Shown piece by piece: positions 12,670 through 24,077 of a stretch of DNA of 64,000 nucleotides. The DNA comes from Ulva prolifera. Its lineage: Eukaryota > Chlorophyta > Ulvophyceae > Ulvales > Ulvaceae. Within the stretch, counting starts at the first letter, position 1, and each line of letters starts with the position of its first letter. Below the pieces are notes generated by a model. That model was not told the DNA's origin. It worked only from the letters and a program-made list of their open reading frames with translations, and made no database searches. The stretch is from the NCBI GenBank assembly GCA_023078555.1, contig CM041197.1, forward strand, positions 4,299,810 through 4,363,809. Direction: 5' to 3'. Position numbers and translations under genes: made by a program.

Positions 12670-13403
12670 TCGTGTCTGCGCAAGGCCTTCATGAACCTTC
12701 ACGAAGATGAATCTGTGGCCTTGGCCGGACTCGGCCATTAGTACTGCCTCAGCTTTTTAAAGGGGTGTCAACTTGTGATGGCTGAGTGCGCTGGCTGCCA
12801 GTTTCTGCGGCGCATGCCGTCAGCGGCGCAAGCGCTCCCGTCACGCGGCGCGTTACCACGGCCGCGGGCGCCCCTTTACGAGTTCGCTTGCGGCGACCAT
12901 GCATGCAGATGACAGCAGAAGACCCAGGGTGCCTGTGCACAGGGCACACATGGAGCCGCACTGTCCTCAGGATGATGCCTCCGGGACGTGTACAACGCGG
13001 CGCCGCGCAGGAGAGCAGGCCACGAGCCTAGGCTTCTTTCAGCACCCGCCTTTCAGTGTTACAGAAGAGTGGACGGGCATAGAGTAACGGCACAAAATAA
13101 TCTCTTCCGAAGCAACAGTCGCACACATGTACAGGGGCAGCTGTCATATAATGTTTGCCCCGCTGAAGTCTGTATGCTTCCACCTGGACTCGAGGATGAT
13201 CATACAAAGCACTTTCAGAGTCCCAGCGCTGTAGATCAAATGAGCCTGACATCTCAGAGGTCCACCCCTGAGACCGCCCAAGTGCAAGCAGACGGCAGCA
13301 TGCACAGCATGCAGCGCAAGCCAACACGGCCCTGCGCATGATGATCACTGCATCTAGAGCTCGAGTGAAAGGTGCGGCTACACAATCCCACAGCGTTGCC
13401 AAT

Positions 13404-13816
13404 GCAGAGGTATGTACGTAGTTACAAAGGGCAGAGGCCGGGCAGCGAGCCGTTGCCAGGAATACACACGCAAATCCACTCACGCAGTCATGGCACTAGG
13501 CCGGGTACGAGCACATACCACAGCCCGGCCGGTGATGCCAGCCAAAGATTGAAGCCCCGCACGGAGCACAATAGCATTCCCCTTGCACAACGCCACACTC
13601 AACCGGCGCAGAGCATTCGTCACAAACAAAGCACGGTTCACCTTACCACACCGAGACGCAACCTCCGCCAGTATGTGTGTAGTTACAAAGGACAGAGGCC
13701 GGGCATCGAGCCATTGCTAGGAATTCACACGCAAATCCACTCACGCAGTATGTAGTGACAAAGGACAGAGGCCGGGCACCGAGCCATTGCTAGGAACTCA
13801 CACGCAAATCCACTCA
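13404..13816 (+). repeat. Three copies of an approximately 75-bp repeat
   Basis: Copies lie at about 13404-13488, 13668-13746 and 13746-13816. Each contains the words ACAAAGGACAGAGGCCGGGC and CACACGCAAATCCACTCA with a few substitutions. The last two copies are directly adjacent, while the first is separated by 180 bp of unrelated sequence. The irregular spacing and long unit argue against CRISPR. Confidence 0.85.
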
Positions 13817-14474
13817 TTCACCAGGCCAGTGCACACCCACTACGGGCAAGTGCACTGCACATGAGAAACTTCAAAAGCGTCTTCACAATTAGAAAAAACA
13901 CGCAGTATGTATGTATGCATGATTATAATATTGTATGTATACATAGCCGTTTCCATTTGGACATTGACAACTCCGAAATCCGGAACCGACAACTCCGATA
14001 TCCGGGGAATCCGGGAGGTAGGAATAGAAGTACACTCATGATCCATGAGTCATGAAACATCGCTATGCGTCCACCGCTGTGTGCGTTCTGCGTGCAGATG
14101 TTGACTGAGTCAACTTGACACCACTACCTGAACCCTGATGACAAGCAGACAGGTCCGGCTGTGCAAATGTGCCACGATGCTGTGATGGCCCTAAGGAGGG
14201 GCGACCTGCTGTTACGCTCATGCATGGGATCTGTCGGGGGCCAAGGCCAAGGCGCGAGGCAGTCAATCGTGAGTCATGTCGACGCCTGCGCCCAGCTCAC
14301 TCCGGGAGATGGCACCAATGCTTGGTTGATGGCAAGTAGTGTGACATGTTACATAGGACGTCTTCCTGCAAAGCAAAGTTAACCGGGGCCCGGGAGCTGG
14401 CTCTAGGCGCGTGGCCAGACTCGTTGCACCCTGGAGAAAACAATCACATAGCATATCTTACCCACCACTCATCA

Positions 14475-14524
14475 GTCGCCGTGTCCAGAGGTGGACTGCA
14501 TCAGTAGCCGTGTCCAGAGGTGGA
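14475..14524 (+). repeat. Short direct duplication
   Basis: The sequence CCGTGTCCAGAGGTGGAC occurs twice about 30 bp apart in non-coding DNA. Confidence 0.6.
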
Positions 14525-15116
14525 CGGCCACGCCACAGGTGCTGCAGGTCGCATTGCAGGCATCACAGGAATAAAAGCTACGCTCATACTCATACAGGGT
14601 GTGCATTGCCATCTCAAGGAAAAACTCATGGCCACCTCAAAGGCAGGGCTGTCTTGCCTGGCACGTTCCGCATGCACGACCATCATCGGAAACGAAAAAG
14701 TGTGTCCGCTGTCGCCAGGAGCAGAAATAGCGCAGCACATAGTTAATCGGAAAATCGTCTGTCCATATGAGTTCAGACACGCCAGACACATACTACTGGC
14801 CGCACCCATCTACCTCCTCGCCGCATAACCTCGACGTCCAGCACGGCCGCGGCCACAGCACACAGCGCACCGTTACCCCAAACTGCGGGCTGCACGGACC
14901 ACTCAACTGGCCTAGACACACGGATCTCAAGGTTCGACCTGAATCCATTCCGCAAGCATGTTGGCAGCGCCGATGTCGGTTGAGCCCCGTCATGCCGTCT
15001 AGACAGAGCTTGCTGTGGTGGAAGCGTTGCCGCATGCATGCAACACCCCTCACAGGCTTGCCCCCTGATAAACGACAGCTGGTGCGAGCCGATCGTGGGG
15101 GCCACTTTGAAGCCCC

Positions 15117-18100
15117 TCAGTACAGATCGTCAGACTGCTCGCTGACTCCGTCAGCGGTCCGGTCGAGCAGCTGCTGTGGCGCCGGCGCCGCCGCTGCGGC
15201 GGCCGTCGGGCCGGGGACCAGAGGCTGCATCGAGTCCATGAGGAGCCCCCCCGACAGGTCCATCGGGTTGACGCCGCCCTCGTGCAGCATCAGCACCGAC
15301 CCGAGCGTGTCGTGCTGCGCGTTGAGCGGCGTGCTGTGCTGCGTGCTGTGCTGCATAGCATGCGGCACGCGGTCTTGTTCAAGCCGTGCATCGCCGTCGG
15401 CACCGGCCGTGGTAAAGGAGGCCACCGGCGCGTCGCTGACGTCTCGGCTGCCGGACGCCGAATGCGCCGCAGACCCTGAGGGTCCTGGGCCCGGGCCGGC
15501 GGCTGCAGTGCCAGCAGGGGGGCTTCTGTCGCTGCTGCTGCTGCTGCCTGCTGCGTCGTAGATCTTCGACGTCGCCCATTCGACCCTGGCCGAAACGACC
15601 CTTGCTCCGGTTGGGGCGGCCGCATCACTCCGCAGGGTGCCGCCGGAACGCTGCGGCGGAGCCCGGCCCTGCGCAGAGAGGAACGGCGGCGGCGCGGCAT
15701 CCGGGCCGTCGTCTTCCGGGATCGTCTGGCACGGCAGGGACAGCACAGCGCGCACAGCGGCGCGGTGGGGCCGGGCGAGCGGCTTCAGCCCCTGCGCCCC
15801 GCTGTGCCCGGCCGCTGTGGAGCCGGAAACGCTGGCCGGGTTCTCCGGCGGTGGCGGCCGCGGCAGTCGTGGCTTGAGTTTGCGCAGAGACTTCGTGGCT
15901 GCGCGGCTGAGACTTGACCGGGCGGACGAACCCGCCAATGCACCCTGAAACGACGCGCTTGCACCGTGAGCCACGTTGCTTGGGCCCGCAAAGACGTGCC
16001 GAGCGAACGGCTGCGATGGGTACGAAGAGGAAGAGGCGGCGGATGGCGCGGCGATGTGGGAACTGTAGGGTAGCAATGAGCCAGAGGTGGCGGCGGCCCA
16101 GGTGGTTGCGGCGGCGGGCACAGAGTTGAGGGTGGTGGCGGCCTCCGGCTGCCCGACTGCATTGATGTACTGCCCGGTGTGGATCTCCTCTTCAAGGTCT
16201 GTGAGCAGCGTCACCACCTGCAGCTGGCCCACGGTGTTGCCGCTGTGGCAATGTATGCATACACCATAGCGCGTCTCGTGAATGGATCGTGCATGGGTCC
16301 CCAACGTCCCCCTAACGCCCAAGCGGCTCGCACGCTGGCATACGTATGCATGCATATGGAGCGCATGCATGTATATGGAGCGCAACGGGCGCCGATGATG
16401 ATGCTGTGCGCCGTGCGCGACCGCCGATCACAGCATGCAGCACAGGAGCTGTGAAGCGAGCAGGTAGTGGCTACGAGGGGGCAGGGGGGCGGACCTGGTC
16501 AAAGGTGGGGCGGTCGTTGGGGGACCCGCTGAGGCACGCATGCATGGTGAGGGTGTATGTCAGGGGCGCCCCCTCCGGCAGCTCCGGGAAGGCGGGGTGC
16601 ATCAGATACTCGTGCTGCGCGTGCTGTGCGTGCTGCGCTCCGCCGTCCGCGTCGCTGCCGGAGTGGCCCTTGGAGGGCGGCGGAGGGGGCCGCACAGCCC
16701 TGCATGCAGCCACACTCAGTGCTGTGACATAAAGCAAAGTAAACCTGGAGATTTTCTAGCCATAGCATCGAGAAGACATTGGTAACATCTAGTGACCGTG
16801 ACCACATGTTCGTCAGAATGTCATGTACGTAAATCATATTAACTATATACGTATAGTATACCATTCACTACATACACGGGGGGGGGGGGGGGGGGGGGGG
16901 TATGTCGTCCTCTGGGTATGTGAAGCAGCTTGCTTGAATTGGAGGCAGCGAGGCCTACCTGCTGGCAGTCGTGCATCTGATACCATGCACACCCTCATAT
17001 AACACAGACGCATTCGAGATGCTGCGCAGCCTGTTCTTGGGATTCAGCCACGCAACATCCCACGCTTGTGTCCTTTGTGTGAATGCGCTTTCATGCTGAT
17101 GCCAAATGGGGGGCATCAGCTGCCGCATCAGTTGCATGGCGAGGCAGCATCGCGGCCCGCACCGCTTGATGTAGACGGGGCAGCCCATCATGAGCTCCCA
17201 CATCATCACCCCGAATGCGTACACGTCGCTCCCCTGGTGCAGCCGCTGGTGCTGAGTCACCTCCGGCGCGGTGTAGAAAGGCGTTCCTTGTTTGATGTTG
17301 CTCGCATGCGTGCGGTTGTGCTGCAGCCGCATTGCGAGCCCGAAGTCGGTCACCTTGACCTCAAACTCCGCGGCCTCCACCGCGCTCTGCGCGTCGCTGT
17401 GCTGCGCCCCGTCAAACTACACAGCACGCAGCACACCTCATAAATATAAGGGATGAAAATAGTGCCGTGCTTCAATGCAGAGAGTAGCTGCATGGCAGTT
17501 TGGGGGCTGTGGGCTGTGACACTATACAGAAAGTATGAACTACATTTAATGGGTGTGCTAACTGGATGGGCCCTCCTGTGGCAGCTGCATATGCAAGCAC
17601 ACAAGTACAGCACGCACCTTGAGGAGGACGTTGGAAGGGTTGAGGTCACCGTGGCAGACGCGCTTGGAGTGCGTGTACGCCATGCCGGCCGCGAGGCCGC
17701 GAAGCGCGGTGCTCACGCCACACCACCGCCGCGCCGCCCCCGGCCGCGCAAACGCGCCCCGCTGTAGCACCCCCCGCAGGCTGCCGCCGTTGCAGAACTC
17801 CTGCACGCCGCCGCCACACATGGTGGCATCTTTTCACATACAACCACAACCTAGGTTCTGCTTGTGCAATGCATAATTCTCCAAGCATCGCAGAGGCCAC
17901 TGCTGGGTGTTGAAACCCTCTAGGACAACATACACGGGACAGAACCGATCATATCAGCATGCACCGAGCGTAATTTTGGCCCCCAAGCTGTGGCCCTGCA
18001 GCGCCTTTTCGGAGGTGCTGCAGCATACATCAGGGGAGTGGGAGGGGGGAGACTAGGACCACATGTGGCCACACCTGGATGAGGTAGAACTTGTAGACAC

Positions 18101-21100
18101 CGAGCTCCGGGCCGACGGCCTTGGCAACGTCAAGCACGTCGTGGTGGTACGTGCCCACGACGTTGGCGTGGCTGAGGTTGCTGGCGATGGCGGCCTCCGA
18201 GGCCACGAGCTGCGTCTGCGCGTCGCTGTGGCCGCTCGAGAAGATGACCGTCTTGATCGCCACGTCCAGCCCCCGCCACTGCCCTGCACGGAGTCACGTG
18301 GATCTGCAGCTGTGCAAATGTGGATACATGCAGCTGACTGTTCCTGCCGAGAGCGAGAAGCTCCGGTGCGGCAGAGGGGGTGTGTGGAACTTTGAACACA
18401 CGGTGAGCTGACTCTAGCGGCCACAATGCATGACACACATGCATCAGCAGCACGTGTCAAGCATTTGTCAAGAGGAAGGGCAAGGCGGCGCACCGTGGTA
18501 GACGGTGCCGAAGCCGCCGCGGCCGATGACGCCGTAGAGCTTGAGCTGGTCCTCCTGCAGCTCCGCCTGCAGCGCGCCCTGCATCTCCTGCACCGCCGCC
18601 GCGACCCGCCCCCGCACGGCCCCCACACCACTCACGGCAGACACCTCTGACCCTGAGCCGCTGCGCGCCCCGGACACCGCCCGTGTCTGTGACCGGCTGC
18701 CAGTGCCCGGCCGCTCCGTAGACGGCATCGAGCTGCTGCCGCCTCTGGCCTCCGTCGCTCCGGACACATGCATCGCAGGCCCCCCCGGCGTCCCCAGGCC
18801 CCCCTCAGAGCTCGCCGACCGCTGCTCCGAGCCGCCAGGTGTCAGTAGCCGCCCCGGAGGTGGCCCATGCATGCTCGACCCCCCGGCCGCGGAGTGCGCG
18901 TCCAGCGTCACCGATGCCGTGCTGGGCGTGCCATGCGACAGCAGCCCCTCGGCTCCCTCCACGGCCTTGCTCGGCCGCCATGGCACGTCCCGCTGAGGAC
19001 TGCCCCGGCGCTTGTGCCTTCGCCATAGCAGAGCTGCGGCGACGGCCAGCGCGACAAGCAGCGCGGCCCCGCACGCGCCCGCAGCGATCGCGGCCACAGG
19101 TGGCCCGGACTCGCCGCCTCCATCATCAACCGCCGCGTCGTCAGCTGCGAAACCCCGGGCGGGGTCTGCCAGGTCCGCCGCTCCGCCGTCTGCTTCACCC
19201 CCCGCTGCGGCTTCCGGGGTCGGCACCGAAACAGTAACAAAGTCTCCTTCACCACCGCAGCTCTGTGGCAGGGCACCCACCACCGGCTGCGCCGTCACCT
19301 TCCCGCGCCAGCTCGTCTCAGCGTACGGCCCGTTAGGGTTCAGGTCCGCGCTGAATGCCCACTGTAGGCCGCCGCCGGCGACCTGTGCCTCCGCTTCAGC
19401 GATCAGCGGCAGCGCCGCGGCGTAGCCGCCCGGCGCAAACCATAGCGTGGTGTGGTTGAGGTGGAACCGCGTCGGCGGGATGGGCAGCTTGAATACGGCG
19501 GCCCGCATGCCGACCGCGACGGCGGCGGCGGGGTCAGCGGCGGGGCGCAGGGCGTCTGTGGCCTTGAAGAAACTGCCGTTCGTGGAGCCGACGACGATAT
19601 CGACGAGATAGATATCCGCGCAGCCCGAGAAGAAGCTGAAGAACTGCGCGGCGGAGTGTCGCAGCGTCAGAGCATGTAAACATATTTGCATGTATGTATA
19701 CATACATGTGGACCGGAGGATGTGGTGAGGTCACATAGGCAACATAGGCAACATAGGCAACATAGGCAACATAGCATGTGTGTCGGCAGGGAGGCAGAAA
19801 CTGTCTGAGATGCATCGACGTCGCGGGTGGCCTTGGCCCCTGGGCGATGCAGAGAATGGGGACCCGTGATGCTTGGTAGCACTTGTTTGCCTGTTTTGAA
19901 GGGGATGATGCCACAGTGGCCTTCAGTGGCAGCCAGTGCTTGGTGCCGAAGTGGCAGGCGACGTGGCGAGAGTGCGGCACCGGATCGACTTGAGCATGCT
20001 GATGGCAAGCATGTTGTCGCTCAGTGACCGCATGGTAGCTTTTTCGTGCATCACAGAAATGCTGTTGTTTACTTTGTTTCTCATCACGTCACCCGAAGTA
20101 TTCTGTAAGTTATTCGTTGAAGCACCGATGTTTCGCAGCATTCGACCATGATTCCAGGTCGAGGTGCTGAGGCCCCAGGTACCAGGCCAGCACAGGTACT
20201 CCCCCAATCTGCATCAGGGTTGCTCAATCCATCGGTCCCTAGAACTGATTCAGACATGGCAGCCACAGATGTCGAGCCACAAGAATGAATGTCCTGCTTT
20301 CGAGTATGTATGTGGGCATAAGCGTTTAGCCACGTCCTTGTACACTTGACTGACAGTGCTGCTGCGGTGCATCACGCGCACGCCCATCGTCTCTCGCTGG
20401 TGCAGAGGCAGGAGACGGCTACGCCGGAGGAGAGGCCGCACCGTGTTGGAGAAGAGCATGCGACAGTCATCGCAGAAGAGGGAGCCGTCGAGGCCAAGGA
20501 AGGGCGCCGCGAACGCCCCGAGGTCGAGCTCCCGGCTCGCGACGGCGAGACTCACCGTCGTGACCTGGCACCGCTCCAGCGTCACCGACGCGTCAGGCGG
20601 CACCGCGACGTCCAGCATGTTGACTGCGGAGGTGTGGTCTGGGCAGATGATGGAGAGGCTGAAGCCGGGGGGCAGGGCGAGAGGCATGGCTGAGTCAAAT
20701 GTTATGTTTGACCTGCACAGCGATCCATGCACGCGGGTCGTTTGACTCTCTTTTTGGCGGTGATGGCGGGCGTGGACGAGCGATTTGTGACTGAAACTGC
20801 AGCCGACTCGAGCTGTCGATTGGTCAGCAGGAGGCAGGGCAGGTGTGGAGCACTGGTGGCGGACATTCCTGGAAGCAGGGCGCACGAGCTGATGCATGAT
20901 GGCCCGTACTCATCACATGCATGCACCTGGACTGTACACAGGCGGGCAGATGACACTCCTGAAGACGTCCATGCAACAACAAGCGAGGGGTACAAACGAA
21001 TCCTGGTTGGCACGATTCGCTTTGGGGGCTGTGTGCCTGACGAGGAGATGGAATGCGACAGGATGGGAGTATCTTGCTAGACTGAGCGGCTCATGTTCAC

Positions 21101-22188
21101 ATGCTGGGACTCTGCCAATGCGGCCGCGAGCATTCAAGGAGCTACTACTGGTAAAGGGCCTGCTGTTGGGCTCTGCCAGCTTACATAGGTTGGGCATGTG
21201 GGCTGTCCTGGGTGTTGGCACTGTGGATCAGCCCAGCTGCCTAATCACCATTCCATCAGGCAGGTTAACTGCCATGTTCAAGAAGCAGCGACATTCCGTC
21301 TACAATAATTCGAAGCTCGACAGCTTCAGTGAGCTGTATGGCATCCACGAACATGTCACGACGGAGCCCTCCCCTCATGTCTCAACGAAGAGTGTGTAGA
21401 CATGCTCAACCGTAAGGCGCCCCAGACAAGCAGATATTCAGTTGCATGAAAAGCTACTTTTTTGCGCTGCCACCTCATAGCCTCATTCTGCCGTCAGTGC
21501 AGGAGCGCGATGCTTGCGCTCGTGAGTTCGCTTCAGGCCTCACACAATCCATGCCCGGCCAGTCTTCACTGAAGATCACCCACTGCTTATTCATGGAGAA
21601 TCTTCAGATCGTAATGGAGATATCGGACGTGGTTACGGATATACAAGAGACCGCAAGGAGTGTGCCTGCCACGCCGCATGACATCTTGAACAGCTACATA
21701 TACAGCGCAAGGATAGAACAGTATGGCTTTGAGGCTGCAGAAGTGCCGTGGGCGCGCGGAGGCAGCACCAGCTCCAGGGATGAAGTGCTTCGTGCGCATC
21801 CACAACTTTACCATGAGACCTGACAAACCTTCCCCAGTGTCCGTGTGGACACGATGTGAAAGGTGAAAGCATCGGGTTGTTCTAGTGTGGAGATACCGGA
21901 CAAAGCGAGCCTCGATCACAAAAAGGCACTGTCATAGTGCTGCGGCGGATCCTGAATATTCACGCCTACTTTCTCAGGGCTAGCGCTGGCTGCAAGAGCA
22001 CACCTTGTCGTCTGAGGCAGACAGACGATAAGAGAATCTGTCATTGTCTCTTGAACAGCATTAAGTATGTCTTCCGCAGTCTCTGCTGATCGGCATGTGC
22101 CGCCTGCATCCACTGCTTGCGCCAGCTTCCCCAGAAGCAGGCCGAGCAGGAAATACAACCACTGTGTGCGGCTGTGTGGCACCAACAT
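15117..22188 (-). CDS. RLK2: receptor-like protein kinase (TKL-type, non-RD), 8 exons
   Basis: Exons: 22188-22004, 20712-20442, 19643-18494, 18283-18075, 17800-17618, 17416-17163, 16699-16495 and 16217-15117, in frame for 1185 residues. The start is the ATG giving [20 protein letters not shown], a basic then hydrophobic signal peptide. The ectodomain has the exon 1 AEDIL motif, the CPD and CQVTT cysteines of exon 2, and the exon 3 motif [15 protein letters not shown]. The transmembrane helix is near 333-359. Kinase residues: Lys546 of VAIK, Glu565, Asp657 in HGDLNPSN and Asp690 of DFG. Exon 7 adds a Pro/Ser-rich insert and AQHAQHAQH before the DRPTF motif. The tail begins [20 protein letters not shown] and ends with the family block [16 protein letters not shown]. 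Closest to RLK3, with which it also shares intron 1 and the upstream flank. Confidence 0.9.
16878..16900. repeat. Homopolymer of 23 G
   Basis: An uninterrupted G run on the plus strand (C on the coding strand) in RLK2 intron 6. Its length is likely to be unreliable in the assembly. Confidence 0.9.
19733..19783. repeat. 9-bp minisatellite, about 5 units
   Basis: The unit ATAGGCAAC is repeated about five times in RLK2 intron 2, between exons 2 and 3. No equivalent is present in the other paralogues. Confidence 0.85.
20860..21840. repeat. RLK2 intron 1 segment homologous to RLK3 intron 1
   Basis: Blocks at about 20890-21260 and 21730-21840 resemble blocks in the same order at about 29625-30010 and 30485-30600. 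Shared words include TACTCATCACATGCATGC, CCTGCTGTTGGGCTCTGCCA and CCAGTGTCCGTGTGGACAC. The non-coding similarity shows that the RLK2 and RLK3 units are a relatively late duplication. Confidence 0.7.
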
Positions 22189-24077
22189 GTCCCCCAAATC
22201 GCTTGACGTCTACATTGGGCTCATCAGGAAGGTTTCACAGCAGGTTGTCGATAGCCGCGGCACCATCTCAACAGTGCTTCCAGCCGAAACGACGCACTAT
22301 TTTCAGCTCGCTGCAGCTCTGCACGGAGGAGTCAGCGCTACAAGTATTATCGAAAATTTTCGATAACTATTCCACGTTTCTGAATGCACCTTTTCGTGAT
22401 GCTCTGTTCACGAGCATGTTGTAAGAACACGTCGCTAGATGCATGCTGTCCCATTACGTGCTCCTCGCATGCAGCGTCTGTAATTGATCATACATCATCA
22501 TAGTAAACCATTTGTGGTGTGCTGGTTTCATGCATATCGAAACTTGAGAAGGAAGTGCTGTGCTCCGCCGTGGGAAGGTGTGAAGCGGAGCTGGGCTCGC
22601 AACGAGTGCGTGCTCCCGAACACATGAGGCCACGTCTATGACTGATCTTCGCAGCATTCGATGTTGAAGGGCTGCTGCTGGTGAATATCATATCCCTCCC
22701 CGAGCGCCAACTGCACGAGTCGCGCAGCGCGATACACGAAGCCCAGGACATGTGGATCAGGTGGAATGCTCCTGAAGGGCACTTCAGTATTACATGGCTT
22801 CTTGCGACACACGATCTATCAACTTCCATGTACAGTTTATGTCCGAGAGGAGAACACGGCTTTGACCAAATTTCGAGGTCACTGAGCTCCATGGACACTT
22901 GGCCGTACGTACGTACGCATACGTACACCATCGAGCTCCGTACAAAGAAGCCATGTACGGAGCAAAGGGACAAGTTCGCTCATGTGTTTTTGCATCCAGA
23001 GGTTCATGAAAAAAAACTCGCCAGCCAACAGGCTCCACTCGCATGCCACTTCCCAGCTGTGCAGCTTCCACAGTGGACCTCCACAGGCAAGCATCAACTG
23101 ATCCACAGTGCACCACATCAACCTATGGAATTGACCAGCCATGACAATCAACTGCCTCGCATCTTGCAATGTGGAAGCTAAACGAGGTGACCCCTGTAGA
23201 CACCCGGATCCGGGGCTGACTCCTCCAGCTTGGCCACAGCGAGCCTGTCATGGTGGCATACAGATCACGTGAGCTCACCGACCTCTACAACAGCTCTCAA
23301 CACAACTCCATCAAAGCCCACCTCAGGCTGATACACGCAGATCACCATAGCAAGCTACTAGGCAATGCATCCACAAGCATTCATCTAGTTGCCAAGGTCC
23401 ACACCACATACACTCACACACCGAGTTTGCAACCTGAAAAGGCACTCAACAAAGCCATCGCAAAATCGACAAAAAAGATAATCATGGTGGCGTGCCCAAA
23501 GACGTTGGTGTGGCTGAGCACCCTAGGCTGCCGGGACCTCGATTCAACTCTTCAAGGCCTCCAGCTGCCCTGCACAAAATCACGTGGCTCCCCCGCCCCC
23601 GCAGCTAGGCTTAACACTACACATGTGGAACACCTGTACCCGTGCCGGCCCAGACACACAACCTCCAAGGCCGGCAGGCCGACAGAGGCACCTTGGGGGG
23701 AAGGTGCCAGCCTGCTGTCCTCGCCAACACGCATGGCGCACATGCATTATGGAAGTGCCAGGCGCACACGGAGGGAATCGGTGCCGAAGCCGGCGCGGCT
23801 GATGGCGCCGTGGAGCTTGAGCTCGCCGCCCTGCAGCTCCGCCGCCGCCGCCGCGACCCGCCCCGGCACCGTGCCCCCCACGCCACTCACGGCCGACATC
23901 TCTGACACCCACAGCCACTCCGCGGACATCCCCCGCGCCGCCGGAGCGGGGGATGTCGGCAGCGGGCCTGACAGCCCCCATGACCCGCAGCCGCTTCCGC
24001 TGCCGTGGCCGCCCCGCGCCGACCTTGCCAGCAACTGCGAGCTGCTGAACGGCTGTATGGTGGCCACTCCGGAACAG
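22189..24077. other. RLK2 upstream region and RLK2-RLK3 spacer
   Basis: The part next to RLK2 (about 22200-22520) is homologous to the region upstream of RLK3 (about 30960-31250), with the shared word ATTACGTGCTCCTCGCATGC in both. This conserved flank is the best candidate for a common promoter, but I cannot point to a defined element. It is followed by a CGTACGTACGTACG-type simple repeat near 22906-22925 and then by the decayed kinase copy at 23175-24067. Confidence 0.6.
23175..24067 (-). pseudogene. Decayed RLK copy: exon 3 end and exon 4 fragments
   Basis: The minus strand at 24067-23747 can still be read as a kinase juxtamembrane segment and glycine loop: SAVSGVGGTV, then GRVAAAAAELQGGELKLHG, then SRAGFGTDS where intact copies have [11 protein letters not shown]. 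The upstream part resembles RLK4 (RGGHGSGSG, then LSGPLPTS). Two further pieces, about 23590-23480 and 23285-23175, align at the DNA level with the end and start of exon 4 but carry indels, in-frame stops and an unrelated insert between them. The catalytic-loop, DFG and tail exons are missing. It starts about 10 bp downstream of the RLK3 stop codon. It cannot encode a kinase. Confidence 0.75.

Larger units (their letters stand above)
10737..15116. other. Intergenic DNA between RLK1 (5' end) and RLK2 (3' end)
   Basis: About 4.4 kb without a recognisable gene. It presumably contains the RLK1 promoter on its left side, but I see no element clear enough to call. It holds the foldback repeat at 12259-12421, a second copy of the CTCCCGTT motif (12484-12506), a 20-bp perfect palindrome (12650-12669), three copies of an approximately 75-bp repeat (13404-13816), a fragment of the GGACATTGACAACTCCGA repeat (13959-13976) and a short direct duplication at 14475-14524. 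Long open frames here lack domain motifs. Confidence 0.6.

Noticed and set aside
13404..13816. Possible CRISPR array
   Set aside because: There are only three units of about 75 bp with irregular spacing, two of them directly adjacent, in a eukaryotic context with introns.
16878..16900. G run as a functional quadruplex or regulatory element
   Set aside because: It is a pure homopolymer in an intron, absent at the same site in the paralogues, and possibly affected by sequencing error.
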